Notes: generated by a model not told the origin, from the letters alone. A stretch of 64,000 nucleotides of DNA from Chitinispirillales bacterium ANBcel5 (GCA_029688955.1 JARUKZ010000001.1:1-64000); one strand, 5' to 3'; shown: positions 41,885 to 52,244, counted from the first letter of the stretch. Made by a program: numbers and translations.

Positions 41885-44800
41885 ATGATCAATAGTGAAC
41901 AAATACCAGTTTACCTTCAAATGATTCCGGAGAGTGCTTCAAGCTGGAAACATGGAGTGATTGAGGCAAGCGCGGGAACAGGAAAAACATATAATATAGA
42001 AAATTTGCTTATAGAGCTTCTTAAACTCCCGCCTGAAATGGTGCCCGGTGAGGAGAACCGGACTGAACGATTGAACCTTTCAGAAATTCTTGTTGTAACC
42101 TTTACTGAAAAAGCCACTGGTGAATTAAAAACCCGAATACGTGAAAAGATTGAATGTGAAATAGAGGCCCTCGATAAACGTCATAGGGCGCTGCACTCAC
42201 ATCTTCAGGACTGTTTGAACCGCTTTGACGAAGCTTCAATATTTACGATTCATGGATTTTGCAAAAAGTTCCTTGATAGTTTTGCTTTTGAAAGCAAATT
42301 GTCACTTGGACCAGAGCTTAGGGATGAGCATGAACTCGTTCTTCAGTTTACCAGAGATTGGATAAGAAAAGGGGGGCTTGAAAAGATTGATAAAACAATG
42401 GCTCAACGCCTTTTGGCAGGAGGGCCCGAAAAATTCATTACTACCCTGAATAATATAATGGTTCACACTGAGTGTAAAGAAGATGTACTACTTCCTTTTA
42501 GTGATCAGCTAGCTGCAGATTTAATAACTTTAGAGGTTCAGCTTCAATCGCATCTCCAACAATTAACGGATGAAGATAGAAGATGGTTCAAAGAAGCTGT
42601 TAAGCATGGGGTTATCACTACCGATGAAATAGTAAAAAAAACAGGAAAAGCAAAAACATACAAACTACCTTCGTCTCTTGAGCATTGTTTTAAGGCACTG
42701 GTTACGGCAAAGGCTCCAAAAGACATCCTGGCTTCATCATGTAATTTTGAAACGTTTAACCTCCATAAACAAAAAAAACTCTCCAAGGGAATACTAAAAT
42801 ATCTTCTCAAACGTTTCGGGGATCTGTTTCTATCTGTATATGCATTTGGTGTTAGCAATTATGTTGAATCTTGGCACAAGGTATTAAAAGACTGTCGCAC
42901 CAAATACAGCGAATTTAAAACTTCAGGAAGTCTCATTACTTTTTCTGATATGATCCGTAAAATGAGGCAAGAACTTTCTTCCCGTAATTCACTTCTTCTA
43001 CAAGCCCTTAGAGATAGATTTAAGTTTGGTATTATTGATGAATTTCAGGACACAAATGAAAATCAGTGGACTATATTTCGCAGAATATTTGTGGATGATC
43101 AACCGACTGTTCTAAAAAGAGTTCTTTATGTTGTAGGCGATAGAAAACAGAGTATCTACTCATTTCAGGGTGCTGATGTCCAAACGTGCCTCAAAGCAAT
43201 GGAAGAGCTGTCTGGGGATGAAAGAAAGTGTATTGATAGAAATTACCGCTCAACACCTGCCATGATTTACAGCTATAATGAACTGTTTTCGAGTTCATGG
43301 TTTGTTCAGGAGAGATATAATCATGTGTTGCCGGGTAAAAATGATTCTCAGTTCCCCGCTCTCTTTAATAGTAAAACGGTGCCCTGGGGAGACGCACCTT
43401 TAGTACTCTTTGACCTCGGCTCTGAAAAAAGTAATGAACAAAAGAAAAAGAAATTGGTAGAACTTACCGTAGATACAATTAAAGACTTAGTTCAAAGCAA
43501 AGGTATAAAAGAGAGTGACATTTGTGTTCTTTTTGAGAAAAACAGCGAAATGCTTCCTGTATTGAATAGATTGAGAGAAGAAGGTGTCAGGGCTACTTTA
43601 GGTAGTGAAAAAGGCCTGTTTGAATCCATACAGTGCCTCAATGTGATTTGTCTACTACGATCAATAGCACAGCCTGAAAATGCTCAATGGTTTAAAAACG
43701 CGCTTATTACAGAATTCTTTTCGGTAGGTATCGAGAGGTTTTCCTCAGACAGCGATTGTTCGGGACAGGAGTGGAGTTTTTACCGCGATAAACTTCAAAA
43801 GTGGTTTCTACTTATGCGCAAATCACAATATGAGCAGCTTCTTCACAGCATAATACAAGATACAAATCTTTATGCACGAATAATAAATAGGGAAGATGGG
43901 CCAAAAGCGATATCTGCCTACAGACAAATCCTTACCTATACTCTTAAACAGCTGCGAAATGAAAACCTAACCTTCACCCAGACTGTTTCAAAACTATATC
44001 AGCTCTATAAAGGTGAGTTGAGTGAGAGTGAAGAGGAAGAGATGTTTTATCGGGAGACCAGCCTTTCGTCAGTTCAGCTTATGACTCTTCATAAAGCCAA
44101 AGGCCTTCAGTTTCCTGTAGTATTTTTATGCACCGGAATAGGCGGCCAGAGTAGATCATTAACAACCTGTCGCGTCCGGGATAAGGATAAGATGCGTTTG
44201 GCAATATCACCTCTTTCCGATGATCTGAAATCAAGGGTAAAGGAACAGGAAATTAATGAAAGACGGCGGTTGTGGTATGTAGGTTTAACTCGTGCCAGCC
44301 ATCTTCAGTTTGCTCCTCACTGGAATCTTGAAAAAAAGAAAGAGTGCACTGCCGGATGGTTTCTTGATACCGCATTTGAGGAACTACTGAAACGCCAACA
44401 ACAGGAGCAACCTCATACGCCCTGGGTAGCTTCTGTCACCAAAACTCAACCTGAGAATAAAGATGGAATACGCAAGGAAACTGAACCAGTGCAGGAGGAA
44501 CTAAATCTATTTGATACCACGATACCCGAAGAGGAACTAGAGAGAAGAGGGGTGAATAATCGCAGAAGAATTCAAACATCTTATACTTCACTAGCGCACG
44601 GGTATACAAATTCAGGACATTTACTTTCTACATATGGAGGAAGGATCGAACCGGGGGATGAAAATAATGAAGTAATAGTATCGGCTAAGGAGAGAGAGGT
44701 GTTTTGGGAAAACAATTTGCCTCCGGGGGCAAAAACCGGTAACATACTTCACGCTGTATTCGAGCAGATAGATTTTGCTGTAGCAAGAGACAGCGCTTCT

Positions 44801-45445
44801 CCGGAGGAGATGTTAAATATAAGTGATACGGTATCAATTATTGACTATCAATTACAAAAGCAGCAGCTTGGGTCCAGTGATAAAACTGAACGGAGGTTTC
44901 AGGTAGCCCAAATAGTGTGGAACACTCTGAACGCTTCTGTACCTCTGGGTCAAGGTGAATCAATCAGGCTCGCTGATCTATCTCTCAATGAAAAAATATC
45001 GGAACTGGAATACTATTATACTTTTAATAGAAGAGGTGTCTCTTTTTGTAAGAATGAATCAGCAGGAACCGTTTTCGGTTTCATGGATCTGGTTTTCTTG
45101 TACAATAATAAATACTGGGTACTGGATTGGAAAAGTAACTTATTACCAGACTATGAAGAAGCAACTATTCATCAGGCTATGATAGATCAACAGTATACAC
45201 TCCAGGCTGCGCTTTATGCTGGAGCTTTAAATCAGTATTTATTAACATTCAAAGGAAGTGAAAACTACTCTTTGGGTGGAGCAATCTATATGTTTTTAAG
45301 AGGGCCACAAGCGGGTAATTCTTCCGGGGTATGGGTAAGAGATTTCAGCTGGCTCCAAAGGGCTTGGGATGAAGCATTGGAGGAGTTTGGGAACAAAACT
45401 ATTGGCGATCGTCTGGCTATGCTTGCAGGAGGTGAGAAAAGATGA
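41885..45445 (+). CDS. recB: Exodeoxyribonuclease V beta subunit RecB
   Basis: A 1186-residue UvrD-type 3'-5' helicase with C-terminal nuclease. Walker A is IEASAGTGKTYNIENLL (~residues 26-42), motif II IIDEFQDTNENQW, motif III VGDRKQSIYSF, motif V SSVQLMTLHKAKGLQFPVVF, motif VI RRRLWYVGLTRA. The nuclease domain is marked by GNILHAVFEQIDF and, near residue 1078, VLDWKSN, carrying the catalytic Asp and Lys. The gene starts right after the recC stop, with CGGAGG inside the recC end, and overlaps recD by 4 bp. All key residues are present, so the enzyme should be active. Confidence 0.96.
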   Translation: MINSEQIPVYLQMIPESASSWKHGVIEASAGTGKTYNIENLLIELLKLPPEMVPGEENRTERLNLSEILVVTFTEKATGELKTRIREKIECEIEALDKRHRALHSHLQDCLNRFDEASIFTIHGFCKKFLDSFAFESKLSLGPELRDEHELVLQFTRDWIRKGGLEKIDKTMAQRLLAGGPEKFITTLNNIMVHTECKEDVLLPFSDQLAADLITLEVQLQSHLQQLTDEDRRWFKEAVKHGVITTDEIVKKTGKAKTYKLPSSLEHCFKALVTAKAPKDILASSCNFETFNLHKQKKLSKGILKYLLKRFGDLFLSVYAFGVSNYVESWHKVLKDCRTKYSEFKTSGSLITFSDMIRKMRQELSSRNSLLLQALRDRFKFGIIDEFQDTNENQWTIFRRIFVDDQPTVLKRVLYVVGDRKQSIYSFQGADVQTCLKAMEELSGDERKCIDRNYRSTPAMIYSYNELFSSSWFVQERYNHVLPGKNDSQFPALFNSKTVPWGDAPLVLFDLGSEKSNEQKKKKLVELTVDTIKDLVQSKGIKESDICVLFEKNSEMLPVLNRLREEGVRATLGSEKGLFESIQCLNVICLLRSIAQPENAQWFKNALITEFFSVGIERFSSDSDCSGQEWSFYRDKLQKWFLLMRKSQYEQLLHSIIQDTNLYARIINREDGPKAISAYRQILTYTLKQLRNENLTFTQTVSKLYQLYKGELSESEEEEMFYRETSLSSVQLMTLHKAKGLQFPVVFLCTGIGGQSRSLTTCRVRDKDKMRLAISPLSDDLKSRVKEQEINERRRLWYVGLTRASHLQFAPHWNLEKKKECTAGWFLDTAFEELLKRQQQEQPHTPWVASVTKTQPENKDGIRKETEPVQEELNLFDTTIPEEELERRGVNNRRRIQTSYTSLAHGYTNSGHLLSTYGGRIEPGDENNEVIVSAKEREVFWENNLPPGAKTGNILHAVFEQIDFAVARDSASPEEMLNISDTVSIIDYQLQKQQLGSSDKTERRFQVAQIVWNTLNASVPLGQGESIRLADLSLNEKISELEYYYTFNRRGVSFCKNESAGTVFGFMDLVFLYNNKYWVLDWKSNLLPDYEEATIHQAMIDQQYTLQAALYAGALNQYLLTFKGSENYSLGGAIYMFLRGPQAGNSSGVWVRDFSWLQRAWDEALEEFGNKTIGDRLAMLAGGEKR

Positions 45446-47520
45446 AGGACGCTTCCTTTGCAGTAAAGTACCTTTGTGCACTGGTTCAGTCCGGTCAGCT
45501 TACCCCACTGGAAAGACGGCAGCTACGGTTCCTTTACCAGACCATTCATCCCGGTAAGTCATTTCCCAAAATTGAAAAAGACACCGTAGCCGAAGTAATG
45601 GTGTGCCAATCCCATTCAGAATGTCAGCTTGTAGCAGAGAGCATAGATGAACCACTGCTTCTTTTATTAACCCTTTTGTTTGCAGAACTTCATAATGGAA
45701 GTATAGTTTTACCTGCTTCAGACTACAATGAATTTATTGAAGCTGCTATGTCTTTTGCTAATGTTGCCATGAGTCACGAGGAAAGTGCTGTCTCCGGTAT
45801 ACTATCTGAGAATGAATGTTTACAATCGTTGAAGGCCCTTTATGAGCGAGTTAAAGAAATATCGTTTGATTTTGATAAAAAAGCATCTGTTCTTGTAAAA
45901 AGGCATGAAGGGTTCAGTTTTCAGCGCCTTTTTAGAGCAGAGGAAAAAATAAAACAAAACTTAACAGTCAGGCTAAGTGGGCAAAATGAATCATTTACTC
46001 CAGGTCAAATTATCGAAACCTTTGCATCTTTAGATCTCCCTGCTTCGCTTCATTATCGCCAGGCTGCAGCTGTTTTTTTATGTTGCTATAAGGATACTGT
46101 AATTATATCTGGCGGCCCGGGCACAGGTAAAACAACCGTTGTTCTTGCAGTAATACGAACTCTTTTACGATTAGATAAAACTCTTGGTGTAAACAGTATC
46201 GCTCTCTCTGCTCCTACCGGACGGGCTGCAGCAAGGCTTCAGGAGAGTATTTTGCAGGGCTTGGTGAGTTTCTCAGACGACCAAAGCCCCGAACATCAGT
46301 GTAAAAACATAAAATCAACAACCTTGCATAGACTTTTGGGCTATGATGGAAGCAAGGGGAGGAATAAATATAACAGAGATAATCCTCTACCTTATGCTCT
46401 TGTTGTCGTGGATGAAGTAAGTATGATTGACGTGCACCTTTTTGCAAGCCTGCTTGAGGCTTTGGCTCCAGGAACCAAATTGGTGCTTCTGGGTGATAGA
46501 AATCAATTGCCGAGTGTTGATGCTGGGGCTATACTTGGTGACCTCACCAGCAATTTTTACCTCCGATCGCAGGGCACTTTTACCGACGAAATGGTCTCCT
46601 GTGCAAAGGAGCTGATGTCGCTTTCTAACAGCCATGTCTCTCCTTTAAATGAAACCGAAAATTTTGAACACCTTAAGTGTGAAGAGAACCATCAATCTTT
46701 GCTTGAAGACCACGTGGTGATCCTTACCAGGTCGTACCGTTTTAGAAAAAATATTGCCAAGGCATCTGAAACCCTCCTCAATGGAGTATCAACCTTAGAG
46801 CTGAAAAGGTATGGTAATCCCCTAATAGAAGACCTAGATACTGGTAATATCTCTGAAGATGGTATTGTCGCAGCTGTGAGTAAAGAATATTCCTGGGAGG
46901 ATACCCTTGAACATTGGAGCGAGTTGCTTTTTCCAAAGCAGTGGTTTATAATGGCTCAGGATTTGGGAAATGAAATAGGGGATATTTGTGAAGAGTATAT
47001 ACCATTAGCCAGGCAATTGATTGAAGGACTGGGAAAAGGCAGAATTTTATGTCCGCTCAGGAGCGGAGCATGCGGCGTTGAAGAGACAAATGCTTACCTT
47101 CAAAAAAAACATTCCGCTTCATCGGTTTTGGCTTTATATAGTGGAATGCCCATTATGATACGGTCTAATGATTACAGTTTGGGCATCTATAATGGGGATG
47201 TTGGTGTTATAGTAGGGAAACATAACCAGAATATGAGAGCGCTCTTTTTCATTGATAACACCTATCGTTTGCTGCCTGTAGAGATGCTGCCTGATTTTGA
47301 GGCAGCGTATGCTATAACCATTCACAAATCACAGGGAAGTGAATTTACACGCATTTTAGTGGGGCTTCCTCAAAGGGATAACGTGCTTATTACTAGAGAG
47401 TTGCTTTTTACTGCTATTACCCGATGCAAAACGATGTGTGAGATATTCAATTGGGAAAGGTGTTGGGTGAGTGCGGCTATGAGCAGGGCAATACGGAGAA
47501 GGAGCGGGTTGAGGGTCTGA
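45442..47520 (+). CDS. recD: Exodeoxyribonuclease V alpha subunit RecD
   Basis: A 692-residue SF1B 5'-3' helicase, the fast motor of RecBCD. Walker A: ISGGPGTGKTTVVLAV (~residue 223); motif Ia SAPTGRAAARL; motif II VVVDEVSMIDVHLF; motif III LLGDRNQLPSVDAGAILGDL; late AITIHKSQGSEFTRILVGLP and LLFTAITRCK. The N-terminal ~200 residues form the RecB-binding part. The start ATG overlaps the recB stop (ATGA) with GGAGG upstream. Two acidic patches between motifs III and IV make it a little longer than the E. coli protein. It ends the operon. Confidence 0.96.
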   Translation: MKDASFAVKYLCALVQSGQLTPLERRQLRFLYQTIHPGKSFPKIEKDTVAEVMVCQSHSECQLVAESIDEPLLLLLTLLFAELHNGSIVLPASDYNEFIEAAMSFANVAMSHEESAVSGILSENECLQSLKALYERVKEISFDFDKKASVLVKRHEGFSFQRLFRAEEKIKQNLTVRLSGQNESFTPGQIIETFASLDLPASLHYRQAAAVFLCCYKDTVIISGGPGTGKTTVVLAVIRTLLRLDKTLGVNSIALSAPTGRAAARLQESILQGLVSFSDDQSPEHQCKNIKSTTLHRLLGYDGSKGRNKYNRDNPLPYALVVVDEVSMIDVHLFASLLEALAPGTKLVLLGDRNQLPSVDAGAILGDLTSNFYLRSQGTFTDEMVSCAKELMSLSNSHVSPLNETENFEHLKCEENHQSLLEDHVVILTRSYRFRKNIAKASETLLNGVSTLELKRYGNPLIEDLDTGNISEDGIVAAVSKEYSWEDTLEHWSELLFPKQWFIMAQDLGNEIGDICEEYIPLARQLIEGLGKGRILCPLRSGACGVEETNAYLQKKHSASSVLALYSGMPIMIRSNDYSLGIYNGDVGVIVGKHNQNMRALFFIDNTYRLLPVEMLPDFEAAYAITIHKSQGSEFTRILVGLPQRDNVLITRELLFTAITRCKTMCEIFNWERCWVSAAMSRAIRRRSGLRV

Positions 47521-47526
47521 AAATTA

Positions 47527-47649
47527 GGTACGGACTAACTTTTACATTTTCTGGACAGTCCTACATTATAACCACCCCAAGTTTTTTGCGCATATATAAG
47601 GATAAGATTTTTGTGGCTAAGTGAAAGGTGCGATCAAAGGTACGGACTG
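47527..47649. repeat. Short inverted-repeat boxes left of RAYT gene
   Basis: Two boxes, AGGTACGGACTA (47527-47538) and AAAGGTACGGACTG (47636-47649), whose reverse complements TAGTCCGTACCT and CAGTCCGTACC occur at 49010-49021 and 49046-49056 beyond the other end of the RAYT gene. The inner left box is followed by TTATCGC, matching GCGATAA at 49027 on the right. The rest of 47521-47853 holds no gene. Confidence 0.8.
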
Positions 47650-47853
47650 TTTATAGTATCTTATCGCTTCATAGTTTATTTTAACAACACACTAGAGGTT
47701 TAGGTTGTTTGTAATTCAGGTTATATGTTCCAGGCAGGTAAATATTGGAATATAATGATAGTGATCAACCACTTTAGGAGGAGAGTCTTACTATAAGGAC
47801 AATTCCTTAAACAGAAAGTCCTAGGTTCTACTTAAGTATACTATGGAGTTATT

Positions 47854-48852
47854 TCAATGGTTAATGTTTGGCGAGGGGATTTGATTAAGTTCTTTGTGAT
47901 ATCTTTTCCTACCCTGTTTAGCCAAGCGTGAAACAGATCCAATACTGATCTTTAGGTACTCTGAGATTACAGAGCAGGGAATGAGTTCTAATTCATGCAC
48001 CAGATAACAAAAACTTGCTCGGGCTTGGGTGACCATGTTTATTCTACCACGTCTAAATAATGCATATGGTTCTATTTTGTGAGTATTGCAGACTGATTTC
48101 ATCGTGGTTTTAAGTACGTATGGATAATCTGAAACGCGATGCTTTCTGTTGAGATTTTTCTTGTACTTTTCAAGAGTTTCTTTTACATATTTGGAGTCTC
48201 CAATTACAGCAGGCCATCCTTTACACGATATTTTTATTTCCAGATTATTAGTTTCTGGTAATTTACCAGCACACTTCAAGTCATCGAAGCAAAAATTATC
48301 ATCGCAATAGGATCTATAATTATTTACCCCTTCTAGTCGATTTTTGCCAAATCGTACCAGGCACTCATCTCTGTCCTGAAAACTTTCACCTATGGATCCA
48401 GGTTTCCCAATTAAAAACCCATGTCCACACCATGAGTAACTTTCTAATTGTTCTAATGACCGAACTTTACCGGCCCTAAGGGGGTTAAGATGAATGTATT
48501 TGATTAATTGAGAAGCATATCCCTGGTCCTGACAAATTACTGATTTAAATCGGTTTTGAAACAAATATCCCCGTCTTTTATGTCTTTTATTATAATATTG
48601 AGCATATCCCCCATTCAATGCTCGCATAAGCTTACTCATGGGTAGATAATTTGTTCTAACGAGTAGGTGGTAGTGATTATCCATCAATGTCCAGGCGTAG
48701 CACTTATATCCAGTTTTCCTTAACCCCTCTTTAAGTCTTTGAAGAAAGTCGTTTCTATCAGAATCGTCAACAAAAAGATCTCTCTGTTCTATGGAATGAG
48801 CCATTATGTGAGCTAAGGCACCGGGTACTTCGATTCGTCTTGTGGTAGGCAT
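47854..48852 (-). CDS. REP-associated tyrosine transposase (RAYT), HUH Y1 type
   Basis: A 332-residue transposase-like protein. HUH motif MDNHYHLLV (His60, His62); catalytic tyrosine Tyr119 in YIHLNPLRAG; RRGYLFQNRFKSVICQD is another hallmark of the TnpA_REP group. A C-terminal helix-turn-helix (SVISEYLKISIGSVSRLAKQ) resembles the DnaA-like DNA-binding module added in the long branch of this family. ATG 48852 (MPTTRRIEVPGALAHIM) was chosen because AAGGGG lies 6 nt upstream and homology begins there. The gene is flanked by short inverted boxes, as in REPtrons. RAYTs are usually domesticated and act on REP elements. The frame is intact. Confidence 0.92.
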   Translation of the reverse strand: MPTTRRIEVPGALAHIMAHSIEQRDLFVDDSDRNDFLQRLKEGLRKTGYKCYAWTLMDNHYHLLVRTNYLPMSKLMRALNGGYAQYYNKRHKRRGYLFQNRFKSVICQDQGYASQLIKYIHLNPLRAGKVRSLEQLESYSWCGHGFLIGKPGSIGESFQDRDECLVRFGKNRLEGVNNYRSYCDDNFCFDDLKCAGKLPETNNLEIKISCKGWPAVIGDSKYVKETLEKYKKNLNRKHRVSDYPYVLKTTMKSVCNTHKIEPYALFRRGRINMVTQARASFCYLVHELELIPCSVISEYLKISIGSVSRLAKQGRKRYHKELNQIPSPNINH

Positions 48853-49009
48853 GTGATCCCCTTCGATAAGAGTAAGGAAAAATGCTGCCAATGAATTATG
48901 CAAAATAAATGCCAAATGTGCAAAAGGTTTTTTAAATGTCCAAAACAGTGAGATTAAAGAAAATACCTACTTCCATTCTCAGATTGAGAAAAACTTTGAG
49001 ACTAAAAGC

Positions 49010-49056
49010 TAGTCCGTACCTAAAGAGCGATAAAAGCATAAAAGGCAGTCCGTACC
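49010..49056. repeat. Short inverted-repeat boxes right of RAYT gene
   Basis: TAGTCCGTACCT (49010-49021), then GCGATAA and CAGTCCGTACC (49046-49056), the inverted counterparts of the boxes at 47527 and 47636. Both lie upstream of the RAYT gene's start and before comM. No gene is supported between 48853 and 49181. Confidence 0.8.
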
Positions 49057-49181
49057 CTACAGTCAGCAAAAAAAAGTTGACCAAAAGACTCCCCGTAACT
49101 AATTTATTAAACAGTACTCTCATTTACGACCTCTTTTTTCCAGTTTAAAATTCACTAAACCAACGAAAGCGCGGGTAATGG

Positions 49182-50726
49182 ATGCTTGCTAAACTGCGTT
49201 CAATGGCTGTTCTCGGTATTGATGCATTCGAAGTGGGTATAGAAGCAGATGTTTTTGACATGGTTCCGGCTTTTACCATTGTGGGATTGCCTGACGGTGC
49301 GATAAGGGAGTCTCGGGAAAGGGTAATGTCAGCGGTAAAAAATTGTGGTTACGAATTTCCACCCAGAAAAGTCACTGTCAATCTGGCCCCGGCTGATGTA
49401 AAAAAGGAGGGTTCTGCTTTTGATTTGCCTATTGCGGTGGGGCTGTTGATGGCCTCGGGGCAGGTAACCATCTCAGATTTAAACGACTTTGTTATAGTAG
49501 GAGAACTTTCACTCGATGGTTCTGTAAAAAAAGTTAAGGGTATGCTCTCTATGGCTATCTGTGCCAGGGATATGGGTATAAAAGGAATGATTATTCCAAA
49601 AGATAATGCCAGGGAGGCTTCCGTTGCAGAAGGTGTTTCTATATATCCCGTTGAAAATCTTTCTGAGGCCATCGCTTTTCTTCAGAAACTTGAGCCTATC
49701 ACCCCACACTCCACAGATCTGGGAGCACTTTTCAATCAGGCAAGAAAATACGGAGTTGATTTTAAGGATGTTAAAGGGCAGGAGCATGTTAAACGGGCTC
49801 TTATGGTTGCTGCTGCAGGATCACATAATATTCTTATGATTGGTCCACCTGGTTCAGGAAAAACCATGCTCGCCAGGCGACTGCCCACCATACTGCCCGA
49901 TCTGTCGCTCAATGAAGCCCTTGAAACTACAAAAATTCACTCTGTCGCCGGACTCCTCGATTCTTCAACTCCACTTTTAGCGGTACGCCCCTACCGCTCA
50001 CCACACCATACAATAAGTGATGCCGGTTTGATCGGGGGTGGCTCCTATCCCCGTCCCGGTGAAGTGAGCCTTAGTCATCATGGCGTATTGTTTCTTGATG
50101 AACTTCCGGAATTCAATAAAAACGTACTTGAAAATCTACGTCAACCGCTTGAAGATGGAAGGGTTACAATTTCCAGGGCTGCAATGTCTCTTTCTTACCC
50201 TGCCCGCTTTATGTTAGCAGTGGCTTTAAATCCCTGCCCCTGTGGCTACTATACAGATACAAGGCATAACTGTACCTGTGCACCACCTCAGATTCAGCGC
50301 TATATGTCAAAAATTTCCGGCCCCTTACTGGATAGAATCGATATTCATATCGAAGTTCCAGCACTAACCTATGAAGAGCTTTCGCAGAAAACTCCGGGGC
50401 TGGATTCTACATCTTTGAGAAATCAGGTGTGTCAGGCCCGTAGCATTCAGCTTGAGCGTTTTGGGGGAAAAAAGAAAATATTTTGCAATGCGCACATGGA
50501 GTCTCGGCATATAAGAAAATATTGCGATCTGGATGATAGTTGCCTTGAGCGTCTAAAAAGTGCCATTGAAAAGCTGGGCCTTTCTGCACGGGCCTATGAC
50601 AGAATTCTGAAAGTTGCAAGAACAATAGCAGATATAGAGGGGGAGGAATGCATACGTTCACCGCATATCTCAGAAGCGATTCAATATAGAAGTTTAGACC
50701 GTAAGTTGTGGCTTGGTGATACCTGA
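49182..50726 (+). CDS. comM: ComM/YifB-family Mg-chelatase-like AAA+ ATPase
   Basis: A 514-residue AAA+ protein. In naturally transformable bacteria ComM is a branch-migration helicase that widens heteroduplex; in others the role is unclear. The N-terminal ~170 residues form the Lon protease-like (ChlI) domain (MAVLGIDAFEVGIEADVFDM, AFDLPIAVGLLMASGQV). Walker A is GPPGSGKTMLARRL near residue 221, Walker B GVLFLDELPEF, and a four-Cys zinc loop follows in NPCPCGYYTDTRHNCTC. The C-terminal Mg-chelatase domain ends in RAYDRILKVARTIADIEG. The ATG is preceded by GCGGGTAATGG. Neighbours are not competence genes. Confidence 0.94.
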   Translation: MLAKLRSMAVLGIDAFEVGIEADVFDMVPAFTIVGLPDGAIRESRERVMSAVKNCGYEFPPRKVTVNLAPADVKKEGSAFDLPIAVGLLMASGQVTISDLNDFVIVGELSLDGSVKKVKGMLSMAICARDMGIKGMIIPKDNAREASVAEGVSIYPVENLSEAIAFLQKLEPITPHSTDLGALFNQARKYGVDFKDVKGQEHVKRALMVAAAGSHNILMIGPPGSGKTMLARRLPTILPDLSLNEALETTKIHSVAGLLDSSTPLLAVRPYRSPHHTISDAGLIGGGSYPRPGEVSLSHHGVLFLDELPEFNKNVLENLRQPLEDGRVTISRAAMSLSYPARFMLAVALNPCPCGYYTDTRHNCTCAPPQIQRYMSKISGPLLDRIDIHIEVPALTYEELSQKTPGLDSTSLRNQVCQARSIQLERFGGKKKIFCNAHMESRHIRKYCDLDDSCLERLKSAIEKLGLSARAYDRILKVARTIADIEGEECIRSPHISEAIQYRSLDRKLWLGDT

Positions 50727-51053
50727 GAAAAAATGGGCATACATAAACAATCAAATAAGCTCAGCTAAGAAAACTGGTATGGGCAACAGGTGTGATCGTT
50801 TCATGGTAAGTGGATGGAATTTCTCCACAAAAACCTCATTGTCGACCTTATTTTTGGCGAGTCTATTTGGTTATTCGGACCGTTCACATTGTTGCATTTT
50901 GGGCTGGTAAAAGGAATGAAGGCAATATTTTTAGTGTGATATATTGCTACACTTAAGACATCTTTACTTCCAAAATGCTACGCTTGCGCTTTGGGGCGCA
51001 GGTCTTAAAGAGCCCCGGGCAATAGGTCCGGTTGTTTGTAGTAAGACCAAACC
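50727..51053. other. Intergenic stretch, no gene seen
   Basis: About 330 bp between comM and a convergent secreted-protein gene. A small plus-strand frame (50713-50910) overlaps the comM end and has no recognisable product. No terminator with a clear U-tract is visible. Confidence 0.5.
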
Positions 51054-51944
51054 TTACTTCACCACTACCCGTATTCCCCTCGATGTGTGGTGATTGCTGA
51101 GTCTGATGAAGTAGACTCCCGCTGGTGTGTTGCTGGTATTCCAGCTAATTACCTTGCCGTTTGACGCCCCCAGTCTCTCTATGACCTTCCCCTGCATATC
51201 AATTACTGATACGCGCGGAGCTTCTGTACTGCTCCAACCGCTCATATCAAGGGTGACCGTTTGGCCCTGCACAGTATGCAGCTCTTTAATAGCACGTTTA
51301 GCTGGTTTATAATCTGCTCTGGTGGTATGAACGGGGCTAAAGTAGAAACTGTATACTGAATCGGTGTTAACTTCATAGATGACCTGTGGTGAGGTGGTAT
51401 AGTCAACGGTATCTCCCGAAACGGAGTCTACCATACCGGCTATGATGGTAACTAATGAATATCTCAGGTCCCGGTTGATTTCAAAATTACCTTTGTGGTC
51501 ACTAGTAACGGAGTTATCAGTATTATGCGATAAAGATTGTTCCTCAACGGATTCACTCAGAGTACCTGTACCCTTTTCAAAAGTATCTCCCTGGTAGGGT
51601 GGTTCATACTGCTCTCTTCCCGGATCAATTACCCCGTAAAGAGGCCGTGCATCACCGGGAGGTATGGGTTCATAATATGGTGGTGGTAATATACCGTATT
51701 CCGGCATTACAATGTACGTTTGGCTGAAGATAAGTCTGGTGTTGGTTATAGCTGTGGAATCGGATGCACGAAGAGCTCTTCCTCTAAAGTTTTTACCATC
51801 TGATAATGATTCATTGCCGAAAGCTTTTGGGCCCTGGCCGCTTACAACACAGAAAAATGCAAAAAAAAGTGTAACGGCTTTAGCGTAGAGTAAAACAGCT
51901 GAGTGCCAGGACCAGCGTGAAGCTCTGATGATCTTTTTTCCCAT
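51054..51944 (-). CDS. Secreted protein with C-terminal sorting domain (T9SS type A-like)
   Basis: A 296-residue exported protein. Signal peptide with a basic start and hydrophobic core (residues ~15-37, AVTLFFAFFCVVSG). The middle has a proline/tyrosine-rich stretch (YGILPPPYYEPIPPGDARPL) and a carboxypeptidase-regulatory-like segment. The last ~70 residues, APRVSVIDMQGKVIERLGAS, NTSNTPAGVYFIRL and a final GIRVVVK, match the Por-secretion tail, which directs proteins through the type IX system or a related surface-anchoring route. AGGAG precedes ATG 51944. It stands alone. No catalytic domain is recognised. Confidence 0.82.
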   Translation of the reverse strand: MGKKIIRASRWSWHSAVLLYAKAVTLFFAFFCVVSGQGPKAFGNESLSDGKNFRGRALRASDSTAITNTRLIFSQTYIVMPEYGILPPPYYEPIPPGDARPLYGVIDPGREQYEPPYQGDTFEKGTGTLSESVEEQSLSHNTDNSVTSDHKGNFEINRDLRYSLVTIIAGMVDSVSGDTVDYTTSPQVIYEVNTDSVYSFYFSPVHTTRADYKPAKRAIKELHTVQGQTVTLDMSGWSSTEAPRVSVIDMQGKVIERLGASNGKVISWNTSNTPAGVYFIRLSNHHTSRGIRVVVK

Positions 51945-52244
51945 ATAACACTCCTAATTGCAGGGCTGTGATAGTATCTGTGTCAGCAATGCTTTTAGTT
52001 ATAATGTAAAAAATCATTATACTTAATATATAATAATATTCTCACTTATGAGTTTATAGAGAGAAATAAATGTATACAGGTGTTTTTATATAGACATAAT
52101 AACGAACACTGTACAATCTCAGTAATTTGACCAGGCAATCTCAAGTTATTTGGCCTGTCCATTCACCTCTTTGCTTCAATTAATTTGAAAAAAGGCATCT
52201 ATGGGAAATTATATTTTATTAGCATTTTTTTTGGAGAAATAAAA
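51945..52244. other. Divergent intergenic region
   Basis: About 300 bp of very AT-rich DNA between the secreted-protein gene and the flavodoxin-like gene. It should hold both promoters; a TATAAT-like hexamer occurs near 51999 but no matching -35 is clear. GGAGAA at 52233 is the ribosome-binding site of the flavodoxin-like gene. Confidence 0.5.

Noticed and set aside
50713-50910. 65-codon plus-strand frame overlapping the comM end
   Set aside because: No ribosome-binding site and no similarity I can name.
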